Positions 1-5,032 of a stretch of 5,032 nucleotides of DNA are shown piece by piece (positions within the stretch are counted from its first letter, which is position 1; the number at the start of each line of letters is the position of its first letter). Made by a program: the position numbers and the translations under genes. This DNA comes from an uncultured Litoreibacter sp. (lineage in GTDB: Bacteria; Pseudomonadota; Alphaproteobacteria; Rhodobacterales; Rhodobacteraceae): assembly GCA_937928335.1 (NCBI GenBank), contig CALFWN010000090.1:1-5032 (forward strand), given 5' to 3'. The notes under the pieces were generated by a model that saw nothing but the letters and a program-made list of their open reading frames with translations, searched no databases and was not told where the DNA came from.

Positions 1-1
1 C

Positions 2-661
2 GGCGCTGATGACGAAGAAGTGAATGAGGCGCCCCTCGCCCCTCCCGCGCAGGCGGAGGCCGCACAAACAAGAAAAACCACCGACCCGGACGCGCTGAGT
101 GTGATCCGCGAAGAGGTACAAAACGAGCTGCGCCACCGGGAAGCCGAGACAACCGGGATCGAGACGCAGACAGAGCTTGGCCTCGATCAGGGCAGCTTCG
201 CCCCCACTCCGCCGCCGCCCGGCATCCGCCCTGACGAGGCGTCGCAATCGGCGCAGGAGGAATCTGCAAAAGCAGAAGCCACCATCGCCGGTCTGGCGCC
301 TGCGCGAAGACGCCCAGACAGCGTCAAAAGCGAGCTGCTCCCCGATATCGAAGAGATCAACTCGACCCTCGCCTCCGCCCCTGATCCTGTCTATGACGAG
401 GACGGCAACCTTGAGGACAATGTCACGACCTCGGGTGGTCGCCGCGGGTTCCGGCTTGGCTTTGGGCTGATGTTGCTGCTTACCGCGCTGATCTTGCTGT
501 TTTACGCCTACGCCCCGGCGCTAATCGAACGGTTCCCGGAATTCGAGGCACAAATTACGAGCGTGGTCGGCATCATCGACATGCTGCGTCTTGCGCTTGA
601 GAATGCCGCCCAGGGGCTTCTGGCACTGCTCGACAACCTGCTTGAAGGCTTCAGCAGCTAA
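2..661 (+). CDS. C-terminal part of a single-TM protein, probably of the Rhodobacterales zinc-ribbon (MJ0042-type) family; 5' end outside window
   Basis: The frame is open from the first bases and ends at TAA 659-661, giving 219 visible residues. The GTG at 20 is an internal valine codon rather than a credible start, because acidic coding sequence (GADDEE) continues upstream without a stop. Numbering from nt 2, residues 1-145 form a charged, Ala/Pro/Glu-rich linker with a Pro run near 71-74 and two segments that look conserved: IETQTELGLD (53-62) and LPDIEEINS (113-121). A hydrophobic helix follows at about 152-170, flanked by Arg-Arg on its N-terminal side, then a roughly 50-residue hydrophobic/amphipathic tail. 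From memory, this order matches Rhodobacterales proteins that begin with a CxxC...CxxC zinc ribbon and end in one TM helix. The zinc ribbon itself would lie upstream and is not visible, so the family call is inference. The Arg-rich side suggests a cytoplasmic N-terminus. The function is unknown. It is transcribed towards the DUF4175 gene and is not part of the lysA operon. Confidence 0.72.
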   Translation, partial: GADDEEVNEAPLAPPAQAEAAQTRKTTDPDALSVIREEVQNELRHREAETTGIETQTELGLDQGSFAPTPPPPGIRPDEASQSAQEESAKAEATIAGLAPARRRPDSVKSELLPDIEEINSTLASAPDPVYDEDGNLEDNVTTSGGRRGFRLGFGLMLLLTALILLFYAYAPALIERFPEFEAQITSVVGIIDMLRLALENAAQGLLALLDNLLEGFSS

Positions 662-681
662 CGCAGCTTCCTAAAATTTTC
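662..681. other. 20-base convergent intergenic gap with an A/T palindrome
   Basis: Only 20 bases separate the two convergent stop codons. They contain AAAATTTT at 673-680, conspicuously A/T-rich for this G+C-rich window. No G+C-rich hairpin followed by a T-run is visible on either strand, so I do not call an intrinsic terminator. Transcription may end inside the opposing gene or by Rho. Confidence 0.4.
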
Positions 682-3279
682 CTAGAATTGGTCGAGCAGC
701 CGCTCAAGATAGTCGCGCTCAAGCTCGGGCCGTTCCCGCTCGCCGGACCGGCGGCGGATCTCGTCCAGAAGCTCGCGGGAGCGGCGCTGCGCGAACTCCC
801 CGCCCAGCATGTTTTCATCCGTCGCGGATTGCCCGTCCAGACCTTGCTCACGGCCCAGCGGGTCGCGGCTTTGGTTGCTGGCCTGCCCTTGCTGCTCGCC
901 CTGTTGCCCGCCTTCCTGACGGTTCTCGGCCAGTGCTTCGCCCAGATTTCGTAGCCCGTCGCGCAGGGCGTCCATCGCCTCGGACTGCGCGCCCAGAGCC
1001 TCTGCGGTCTCGTCATTGCGCAGCGCATCCTCGGCCCGGTCCATCGCCTCGCCTGCACGGTCCAGCGCCTCGCGGGCCGCGTCGCCAGCCTCGGTGCCAG
1101 CGCCGGGCAATGGCCCTGCGCGTTGCCGGTCCAGCTCGTTGCGCAGCCGTTCCTGACGGTCCGCAAGCGAGCCGCCCTCATCGCCCGGCTCACCGTCATC
1201 ACCGCGCCCTTGCTGGTTCTCGCCCTGACGGCTTTCGCCGCCTTCGCCCTGCTCTTCCCCGGGGCGGCCTTGACCGCCCTGACCTTCATGGTTCTGGCCC
1301 CGGCCCTGCCCGCCATTGCGGCCTTCATTGCCTTCGCTTTCGCCCGCCTGCGCGCCCGGATTGAACTGTTCCTGCAAGTCGCGGAACGCCTCGTCGCTCA
1401 GGCCCTGCTGGTCGCGCAGCGTGTCTTGCAGCCCTTCAATGGCCTGCTCGCCTTCGCCCTGACCCGGCTGGCTTTGCTGGCCTTGGGTGACCTGCATATT
1501 CTCCATCATCTCCATCAGCTGTTGCAGCAGCTCGGCGGCTTCCTCGTTGCGGCCCTCCTGCATCAGCCGTTCAATCTCGTCGAGCATCTCCTGCAGCTGG
1601 TCCTGCGTGATCTGCTGACCCTCGCCCTGCTGTTGCTGCTGCTCGCCCCCCTCCTGCGGGTTCTGCGCCAGCTGTTCCATATACTCGCGCATTGCCTCTT
1701 GCAGCTCTTGCATCAGCTCGGAGATCTCTTCATCCGAGGCACCGTCTTCCATCGCCTGTTCCAGCCGTTGCTGGGCGCGCTGCAACCGCTCCAGAGCATC
1801 CGACAGCCGCCCGTCTTCCAACAGGTTTGCCGCCACCCATAAAAGCGCCGCGATCTCGTCGCGCTTTTCCTCGGACAGGCCGTAGCGGGCATGGATCTCC
1901 AGCCGCTCCAGCGCGCGCCTGATCGTCAGGTAAGCCTGCTGGTTGGGGAAGGTCTCTTGCGTGTCATGGGTGATCGCGCGCAAAATCTGGCTGACCCGCG
2001 CGGCGTTTTCGCGCGACCACAAAATGTCGCGCCGCTGCTCCACAATCGCCGAGGCAATCGGCTGGAAAAAGCTGCGCCCTGGCAGGGTCGCGTCGATCAC
2101 CTCATCCTCGCTGTCCTGCCCCGTGGCGTCCAGCACATCCAGCGTGAAGCGCACATTCAGCCCCGCCCAGGGGTGCTCCGCCATGTTCTCGATCAGCAGC
2201 TCCGAGAAATCATCCCGCTGCCCGGTGAAAGGCATCGGCAAGTCCAGCACCAGCGCGGCACGCGCCTCAGGCGCGACGCTCAACCCGTAGCGGCGGTCAA
2301 TGGCGGCCAGATCCAGCGTGATGGTCGAGGTGCCGGACTCGACCGCATAATCGTCAGAGGCGCTGAAGGGCAGCTTCATCTCGCCATCCGCGCCCCGCTC
2401 AATCACGCCATCAAACCACACTTTCGGGCGCTGGTCGGCCCGCGCGCTGATCGCCCAGACCTGTTCTTCAATGCTCAAAACCCCGTCTTGCGCCACGTCA
2501 ATGGTAAAGGCCGATTGCGGCTCCTGCGGGGCCGGCTGGCCCGACAGGGTTTCCGCCCAGGCGATGCTGCCCAGCTGGCCGTAAAGCCGCATGGTGATCT
2601 GGCTGCCCACCGGCACTTCAAATTCCTCGGCCCGCACGTCATTGAGGTATATCGTCGGCAACCCGGTATAGGCCGGGGGTTCCACCCAGGCCTCCCAGCT
2701 TGGGCCCGCAATCACCGCCTCGCCCGGCGTGCCCGGCAAGACCCCTTCAGGGGCCCCCAGCCGCCAGATCGAGCCGAACATCACCGCAATTCCGAAAAAC
2801 AGCAGCGCCGCGTAACGCAGGGCAAACGGGTCACGGTCGGCCACTTTCAGGTCCGGCTCCACCGGCTTGGCGCCCTGCAAGACCCGCCTGGTGCGCGCGA
2901 TATGCGCCTCCCAGACGCTGCGCGAGGCGTCGTCATCCGCGCCAATCGCCATATCGTCAAAAGTCGCCGTCAAAGGCCGTCCGGGCATGGAGCGGTCGAG
3001 CCGGTCAATCGCATCCGCCGCGCTGACCCAGCGGAAATGGCGCAAAGCATACCAGATGGCGCCGCCAAACCCTGCCAGAAACACCAAAGCGCCCAGCCAG
3101 AAGCCTTCCACGCCGATGGTCATATGCCAGCCAAAGGCCAGCACCACGAACAGCGCCAGCGTGACGCTCCACAAGGGCCACAGCCCGCGCACCGCCTGCT
3201 CGGCCAACATGCCGAACCGCGTCAGCCCCAACGGGCGGCGCAGCGCGTGCAATTCGATCTGGCGGTCATGTTCGTTCAA
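682..3279 (-). CDS. TIGR02302 / DUF4175 family protein, large alphaproteobacterial membrane protein with Gln/Gly-rich low-complexity tail
   Basis: The 865 residues match the usual length of about 850 for TIGR02302, an alphaproteobacterial family with 2-3 N-terminal membrane helices and a long low-complexity C-terminal region. Hydrophobic segments lie at about 33-50, 58-78 and 153-171. A probably periplasmic, beta-rich region follows, with the family-like motif WVEPPAYTGLP (198-208). Residues about 410-535 and 555-596 are predominantly helical and acidic (for example EEISELMQELQEAM). Gln/Gly/Glu-rich stretches occur at about 541-556, 597-612, 640-705 and 786-803. Residues 735-755 form three heptads (AREALDR, AGEAMDR, AEDALRN). 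The C-terminal end, RDYLERLLDQF, is family-like. The start is TTG 3279: a stop lies in frame 12 bases upstream (3289-3291), GAGG sits 7 bases before it, and the next ATG would remove 23 residues. The gene lies 34 bases downstream of lysA and is probably its operon partner. The biochemical function is unknown; an envelope role is inference. Confidence 0.93.
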   Translation of the reverse strand: MNEHDRQIELHALRRPLGLTRFGMLAEQAVRGLWPLWSVTLALFVVLAFGWHMTIGVEGFWLGALVFLAGFGGAIWYALRHFRWVSAADAIDRLDRSMPGRPLTATFDDMAIGADDDASRSVWEAHIARTRRVLQGAKPVEPDLKVADRDPFALRYAALLFFGIAVMFGSIWRLGAPEGVLPGTPGEAVIAGPSWEAWVEPPAYTGLPTIYLNDVRAEEFEVPVGSQITMRLYGQLGSIAWAETLSGQPAPQEPQSAFTIDVAQDGVLSIEEQVWAISARADQRPKVWFDGVIERGADGEMKLPFSASDDYAVESGTSTITLDLAAIDRRYGLSVAPEARAALVLDLPMPFTGQRDDFSELLIENMAEHPWAGLNVRFTLDVLDATGQDSEDEVIDATLPGRSFFQPIASAIVEQRRDILWSRENAARVSQILRAITHDTQETFPNQQAYLTIRRALERLEIHARYGLSEEKRDEIAALLWVAANLLEDGRLSDALERLQRAQQRLEQAMEDGASDEEISELMQELQEAMREYMEQLAQNPQEGGEQQQQQGEGQQITQDQLQEMLDEIERLMQEGRNEEAAELLQQLMEMMENMQVTQGQQSQPGQGEGEQAIEGLQDTLRDQQGLSDEAFRDLQEQFNPGAQAGESEGNEGRNGGQGRGQNHEGQGGQGRPGEEQGEGGESRQGENQQGRGDDGEPGDEGGSLADRQERLRNELDRQRAGPLPGAGTEAGDAAREALDRAGEAMDRAEDALRNDETAEALGAQSEAMDALRDGLRNLGEALAENRQEGGQQGEQQGQASNQSRDPLGREQGLDGQSATDENMLGGEFAQRRSRELLDEIRRRSGERERPELERDYLERLLDQF
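1165..1362 (-). repeat. Low-complexity Gly/Gln/Glu/Arg/Asn-rich coding segment of the DUF4175 protein
   Basis: This segment encodes residues about 640-705, built almost wholly of Gly, Gln, Glu, Arg, Asn and Asp in irregular short units such as GQGG, GEGG and GRGQ. It should be disordered and strongly hydrophilic. The repetition is in amino-acid composition rather than in a perfect tandem DNA repeat. Such regions vary in length between relatives and are prone to slippage and misassembly. Confidence 0.8.
1612..1665 (-). repeat. Poly-Gln-containing low-complexity segment (five consecutive Gln codons)
   Basis: The segment encodes residues 539-556, including five consecutive Gln (547-551, nt 1627-1641, four CAG codons and one CAA). 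It separates two acidic helical regions with related composition (about 495-535 and 558-596), so it is probably a flexible hinge in the exported domain. Confidence 0.75.
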
Positions 3280-3286
3280 CGCGAAA

Positions 3287-3290
3287 CCTC
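3287..3290 (-). promoter_or_regulatory. Ribosome binding site deciding the TTG start of the DUF4175 gene
   Basis: On the minus strand the bases read GAGG, then 7 bases, then TTG at 3279. The in-frame TGA at 3289-3291 overlaps this site, so no longer protein is possible in this frame. TTG start codons are weak and may hold expression below that of lysA upstream. Confidence 0.6.
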
Positions 3291-3313
3291 AAGCGCTGCG
3301 GCACGCCATAGCG

Positions 3314-4579
3314 CTACAGCCACGGGGGGATGGTATCTCGATTTATCATCTCGTCAAAGGTGGGTCGGGGGCGGATGACGGCGAATTGATCCCCCCGCAC
3401 CAAAACCTCGGGAATAAGCGGCCGGGAGTTATACTCCGACGACATCACCGCGCCATAGGCCCCGGCAGAGCGGAATGCGACCAGCTCCCCCGGCCCCATA
3501 TCCGCCATAACCCGTTGTTTTGTAAACGTATCTCCGCTTTCGCAAACTGGCCCAACCACGTCATATGTGGCCGGCTCTGCGCCCGGAGCAGGCTCGCTCA
3601 GCGGGATGATGTCGTGATATGCGCCATACATTGCCGGTCGGATCAAATCATTCATCGCGGCGTCCAAAATCAGGAAATTCCGGTCCTCACCCGATTTGAC
3701 GTAAATCACCTTCGAGACCAGCACGCCGGCATTGCCCGCGATCAGGCGTCCCGGCTCAATCTCGATCTCGCAGCTCAGATGGCCCACCTCCTCGCGCACC
3801 ACCTGTCCAAAGTCGCGCGGCAAGGGCGGGTCCGCGTTGGAGCGCTCATAGGGAATGCCAAGCCCGCCGCCCAGATCAAGCCGCGAAATCTCATGCCCCT
3901 CGGCGCGTAAAACCTCCGTCAGCTCCGCCACTTTGCGAAAGGCCAGCCGGAACGGCTCCAGATCCACCATCTGGCTGCCGATATGCACGTCAATGCCGAT
4001 CACTTTCAGCCCCGGCAGGGCCGCAGCCTGTGCGTATACGTCAACCGCCCGCGAAATCGGGATGCCGAACTTGTCGCCTTTCTTGCCCGTCGAAATCTTC
4101 TCATGCGTCTTGGCGTCCACATCGGGGTTCACCCGGATGGTCACTGGCACCTCTGCCCCCAGCGACACCGCCACCGCAGACAGCAAAACCATCTCCGGCT
4201 CGCTCTCGATATTGAACTGCCGGATGCCGCCTGAAATGGCCAGACGCATCTCATCCTCGGTCTTGCCGACGCCCGAGAACACGATCCGCTCCCCCGGTAC
4301 GCCCGCCGCCCGCGCCCGCCGGTATTCCCCGCCCGAGACCACATCCATCCCCGCACCCAGATCCCCCAGCAGTTTCAGCACCGCCTGATTGGAATTGGCC
4401 TTCATCGCGTAGCAGACCAGATGCTCCATCCCGGCCAAAGCCTCGTCAAACAGGTTGAAATGCCGGGTCAGCGTGGCGGCGGAATAGCAGTAAAACGGCG
4501 TGCCCACCTGCGCCGCGATATCGCGCAAGGAGACGTCCTCGGCGAACAGCTCGCCGTCTTGATACAGAAAATGGTCCAT
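3314..4579 (-). CDS. lysA: Diaminopimelate decarboxylase
   Basis: The enzyme removes CO2 from meso-2,6-diaminopimelate to give L-lysine, the last step of the DAP pathway; it is cytoplasmic, PLP-dependent and normally a dimer. The 421-residue length is typical of fold-type III LysA. Visible landmarks are the PLP-binding lysine Lys60 in YAMKANSNQ, the HIGSQ motif (199-203), the phosphate-binding GGGLG (237-241), EPGR (275-278), the CESGD active-site motif with Cys346, and the Tyr375 region (GAYG). Every expected key residue I looked for is present, so the enzyme should be active. ATG 4579 is the most upstream possible start, because the base triplet before it is the in-frame TGA ending the DUF2834 gene. 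No strong Shine-Dalgarno sequence lies at normal spacing (AAGG is about 12 bases away), which suggests initiation by translational coupling. No lysine riboswitch is visible; the space upstream is coding sequence. It lies between two genes for uncharacterised membrane proteins on the same strand. Confidence 0.97.
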   Translation of the reverse strand: MDHFLYQDGELFAEDVSLRDIAAQVGTPFYCYSAATLTRHFNLFDEALAGMEHLVCYAMKANSNQAVLKLLGDLGAGMDVVSGGEYRRARAAGVPGERIVFSGVGKTEDEMRLAISGGIRQFNIESEPEMVLLSAVAVSLGAEVPVTIRVNPDVDAKTHEKISTGKKGDKFGIPISRAVDVYAQAAALPGLKVIGIDVHIGSQMVDLEPFRLAFRKVAELTEVLRAEGHEISRLDLGGGLGIPYERSNADPPLPRDFGQVVREEVGHLSCEIEIEPGRLIAGNAGVLVSKVIYVKSGEDRNFLILDAAMNDLIRPAMYGAYHDIIPLSEPAPGAEPATYDVVGPVCESGDTFTKQRVMADMGPGELVAFRSAGAYGAVMSSEYNSRPLIPEVLVRGDQFAVIRPRPTFDEMINRDTIPPWL

Positions 4580-4582
4580 TCA
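4577..4582 (-). other. Directly abutting stop and start codons (TGA-ATG), probable translational coupling
   Basis: The stop of the DUF2834 gene (TGA, 4582-4580) is followed with no spacer by the lysA start (ATG, 4579-4577), in the same frame. A terminating ribosome is positioned to re-initiate on lysA, and stop-codon readthrough would produce a fused membrane-anchored LysA. Coupling is the likely reading; readthrough is only a formal possibility. Confidence 0.6.
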
Positions 4583-4897
4583 GGTTACCGGCCTTGTGCG
4601 AAGGAAAAGATACAGCGGCAACCCGCAGCTGACGCCGATGCAAAATGTCGCGGGGATCGCGATCAGGGCCAGCCAGTTCTTGCGGGTATAGACCTCGGCC
4701 ATGATCCAGACGCTCAGCGCCACGGCGGCGATGGTCAGATCCCACACCAGACCGCTGGTTGCCGCATTGGCGTGCCAGGCCTCCACCATACCCGTCAGCG
4801 AATAGCCGTTCTCATTGAACCAGGCGATAAACCAGCTCATCGGGTGGATCGCCCCCCATATGGCGAGGGCGACGTAAATCATGCGTAAAATCGCCAT
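4580..4897 (-). CDS. Small membrane protein, DUF2834 family
   Basis: The 105-residue protein is largely hydrophobic, with likely membrane segments at about 4-20, 47-67 and 75-98. Its second half, with an Asp before the second helix (VWDLTIAAVALSVW, 51-64), an acidic/aromatic EVYTRKNW loop (68-75) and the ending GLPLYLFLRTRP, resembles DUF2834 members as I remember them. The family has no known activity. The start chosen is ATG 4897; a GGA about 10 bases upstream is a weak ribosome binding site. Another ATG at 4904 is in a different frame and does not extend the protein. It is the first gene of the probable operon and abuts lysA with no gap. Its place before lysA may reflect shared transcription only; a transport or membrane-anchoring role would be speculation. 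Confidence 0.82.
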   Translation of the reverse strand: MAILRMIYVALAIWGAIHPMSWFIAWFNENGYSLTGMVEAWHANAATSGLVWDLTIAAVALSVWIMAEVYTRKNWLALIAIPATFCIGVSCGLPLYLFLRTRPVT

Positions 4898-4914
4898 ATT
4901 TCATGTGTCCAATA

Positions 4915-4922
4915 GGTTAACC
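4915..4922. promoter_or_regulatory. GGTTAACC palindrome, possible regulator site
   Basis: An 8-base perfect palindrome lies just upstream of the DUF2834 gene, downstream of the proposed minus-strand promoter. It carries TTAACC on both strands, resembling the alphaproteobacterial CtrA half-site TTAACCAT, but neither copy has the final AT and there is no second properly spaced half-site. It may be chance. Confidence 0.15.
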
Positions 4923-4943
4923 GTGCTCGCGCATCCCTTAGCG

Positions 4944-4971
4944 GATATAACAACACACTGAAACCCGGCAA
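4944..4971 (-). promoter_or_regulatory. Candidate sigma-70-type promoter for the DUF2834-lysA-DUF4175 operon
   Basis: Reading the minus strand, TTGCCG (4971-4966, 4 of 6 to TTGACA) is followed after 16 bases by TATATC (4949-4944, 4 of 6 to TATAAT). Transcription would start near 4937, giving a leader of about 40 bases before ATG 4897. It is the only non-coding stretch upstream of the operon in the window, which supports the placement; the sequence match alone is moderate. Confidence 0.35.
4946..4951 (+). promoter_or_regulatory. Possible -10 element (TATAAC) for a divergent plus-strand gene
   Basis: TATAAC matches TATAAT in 5 of 6 positions and overlaps the minus-strand -10 candidate. No convincing -35 is found 16-18 bases upstream. 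If used, transcription would begin near 4958, about 23 bases before the ATG at 4981. Confidence 0.2.
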
Positions 4972-4980
4972 TGGGGCGAA

Positions 4981-5032
4981 ATGCGTGAAGACACGGATAT
5001 GAGACGCGCAGTTATGACAGGTTACGGAGCTC
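4981..5032 (+). CDS. Possible N-terminus of a divergent gene, cut by the window edge
   Basis: An open frame starts at ATG 4981 and runs off the window after 17 codons, with further in-frame ATGs at 4999 and 5014. GGGG at 4973-4976 lies 4 bases before the first ATG, rather close for a ribosome binding site. The visible residues end in RRAVMTGYGA, loosely like the start of ketoacyl synthases or nucleotide-binding proteins, but the fragment is far too short to identify. It may also be non-coding upstream sequence. Confidence 0.3.
   Translation, partial: MREDTDMRRAVMTGYGA

Noticed and set aside
20..22. GTG at 20 as the start of the left-hand gene
   Set aside because: Coding-like acidic sequence continues in frame to the window edge, and the remaining protein would lack the expected N-terminal domain, so the gene is treated as cut by the window.
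651..1328. Second minus-strand frame of 225 codons inside the DUF4175 gene
   Set aside because: It is an Arg/Ala/Thr-rich frame-shifted reading of the same low-complexity DNA, with no family resemblance.
1123..1842. Plus-strand 239-codon frame, strikingly Leu/Ala-rich and membrane-protein-like
   Set aside because: The Leu and Ala runs are the antisense reading of Gln (CAG to CTG) and Gly/Glu codons in the low-complexity part of the DUF4175 gene, so the hydrophobicity is an artefact.
3280..3313. Separate promoter or terminator between lysA and the DUF4175 gene
   Set aside because: The 34 bases hold a ribosome binding site but no credible -35/-10 pair or hairpin with a T-run.
1891..3378. Plus-strand open frame of 495 codons opposite the DUF4175 gene
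   Set aside because: It lies entirely antisense to a well-supported coding region and also overlaps the end of lysA. Its translation is Arg/His/Gln/Pro-rich without recognisable domains, as expected for a shadow frame in G+C-rich DNA.
2867..3910. Plus-strand 347-codon frame spanning the lysA/DUF4175 junction
   Set aside because: It is antisense to two supported genes, and its composition shows no domain or membrane pattern.
4898..4980. Lysine riboswitch ahead of the lysA operon
   Set aside because: The expected leader is only about 40 bases, far shorter than a lysine riboswitch, and no matching conserved elements are visible.
1..5032. CRISPR array, insertion sequence, tRNA, phage or defence genes
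   Set aside because: No regularly spaced repeats, transposase-like frames, terminal inverted repeats or tRNA-like folds were found; almost all of the window is occupied by the genes listed.

Overview
The window looks like a stretch of chromosome from an alphaproteobacterium, most likely of the order Rhodobacterales (Roseobacter/Paracoccaceae type). The evidence is its high G+C content, a long Gln/Gly/Glu-rich membrane protein of the alphaproteobacterial TIGR02302 (DUF4175) family, a Roseobacter-like diaminopimelate decarboxylase, and the C-terminal part of a protein resembling the zinc-ribbon/single-TM proteins of Rhodobacterales. These assignments come from reading the sequence; no database search was run.

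Layout. Positions 2-661 (+) hold the 3' part of a gene whose 5' end lies outside the window; it encodes an acidic linker, one membrane helix and a short hydrophobic tail. It converges, with a 20-base gap, on a minus-strand three-gene unit running from right to left: a small DUF2834 membrane protein (4897-4580), lysA for diaminopimelate decarboxylase (4579-3314), and the 865-residue TIGR02302/DUF4175 protein (3279-682, TTG start). The DUF2834 stop TGA directly abuts the lysA ATG, and lysA is 34 bases from the next start, so the three are very probably one transcript. Positions 4898-4980 are a short divergent intergenic region with a plausible promoter for the operon. From 4981 to the window edge a possible second divergent reading frame begins on the plus strand, with only 17 codons visible.

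How the genes fit together. LysA makes L-lysine from meso-diaminopimelate, which is also the cross-linking residue of the cell wall. Its two operon partners are membrane proteins of unknown function, one with a very large, probably periplasmic, low-complexity domain. The shared transcript hints at an envelope link, but nothing in the sequence proves one. I see no insertion sequence, CRISPR array, tRNA, rRNA, phage gene or defence system, and no clear sign of horizontal transfer. The window reads as ordinary core chromosome; its main interest is two uncharacterised membrane proteins attached to a housekeeping enzyme.
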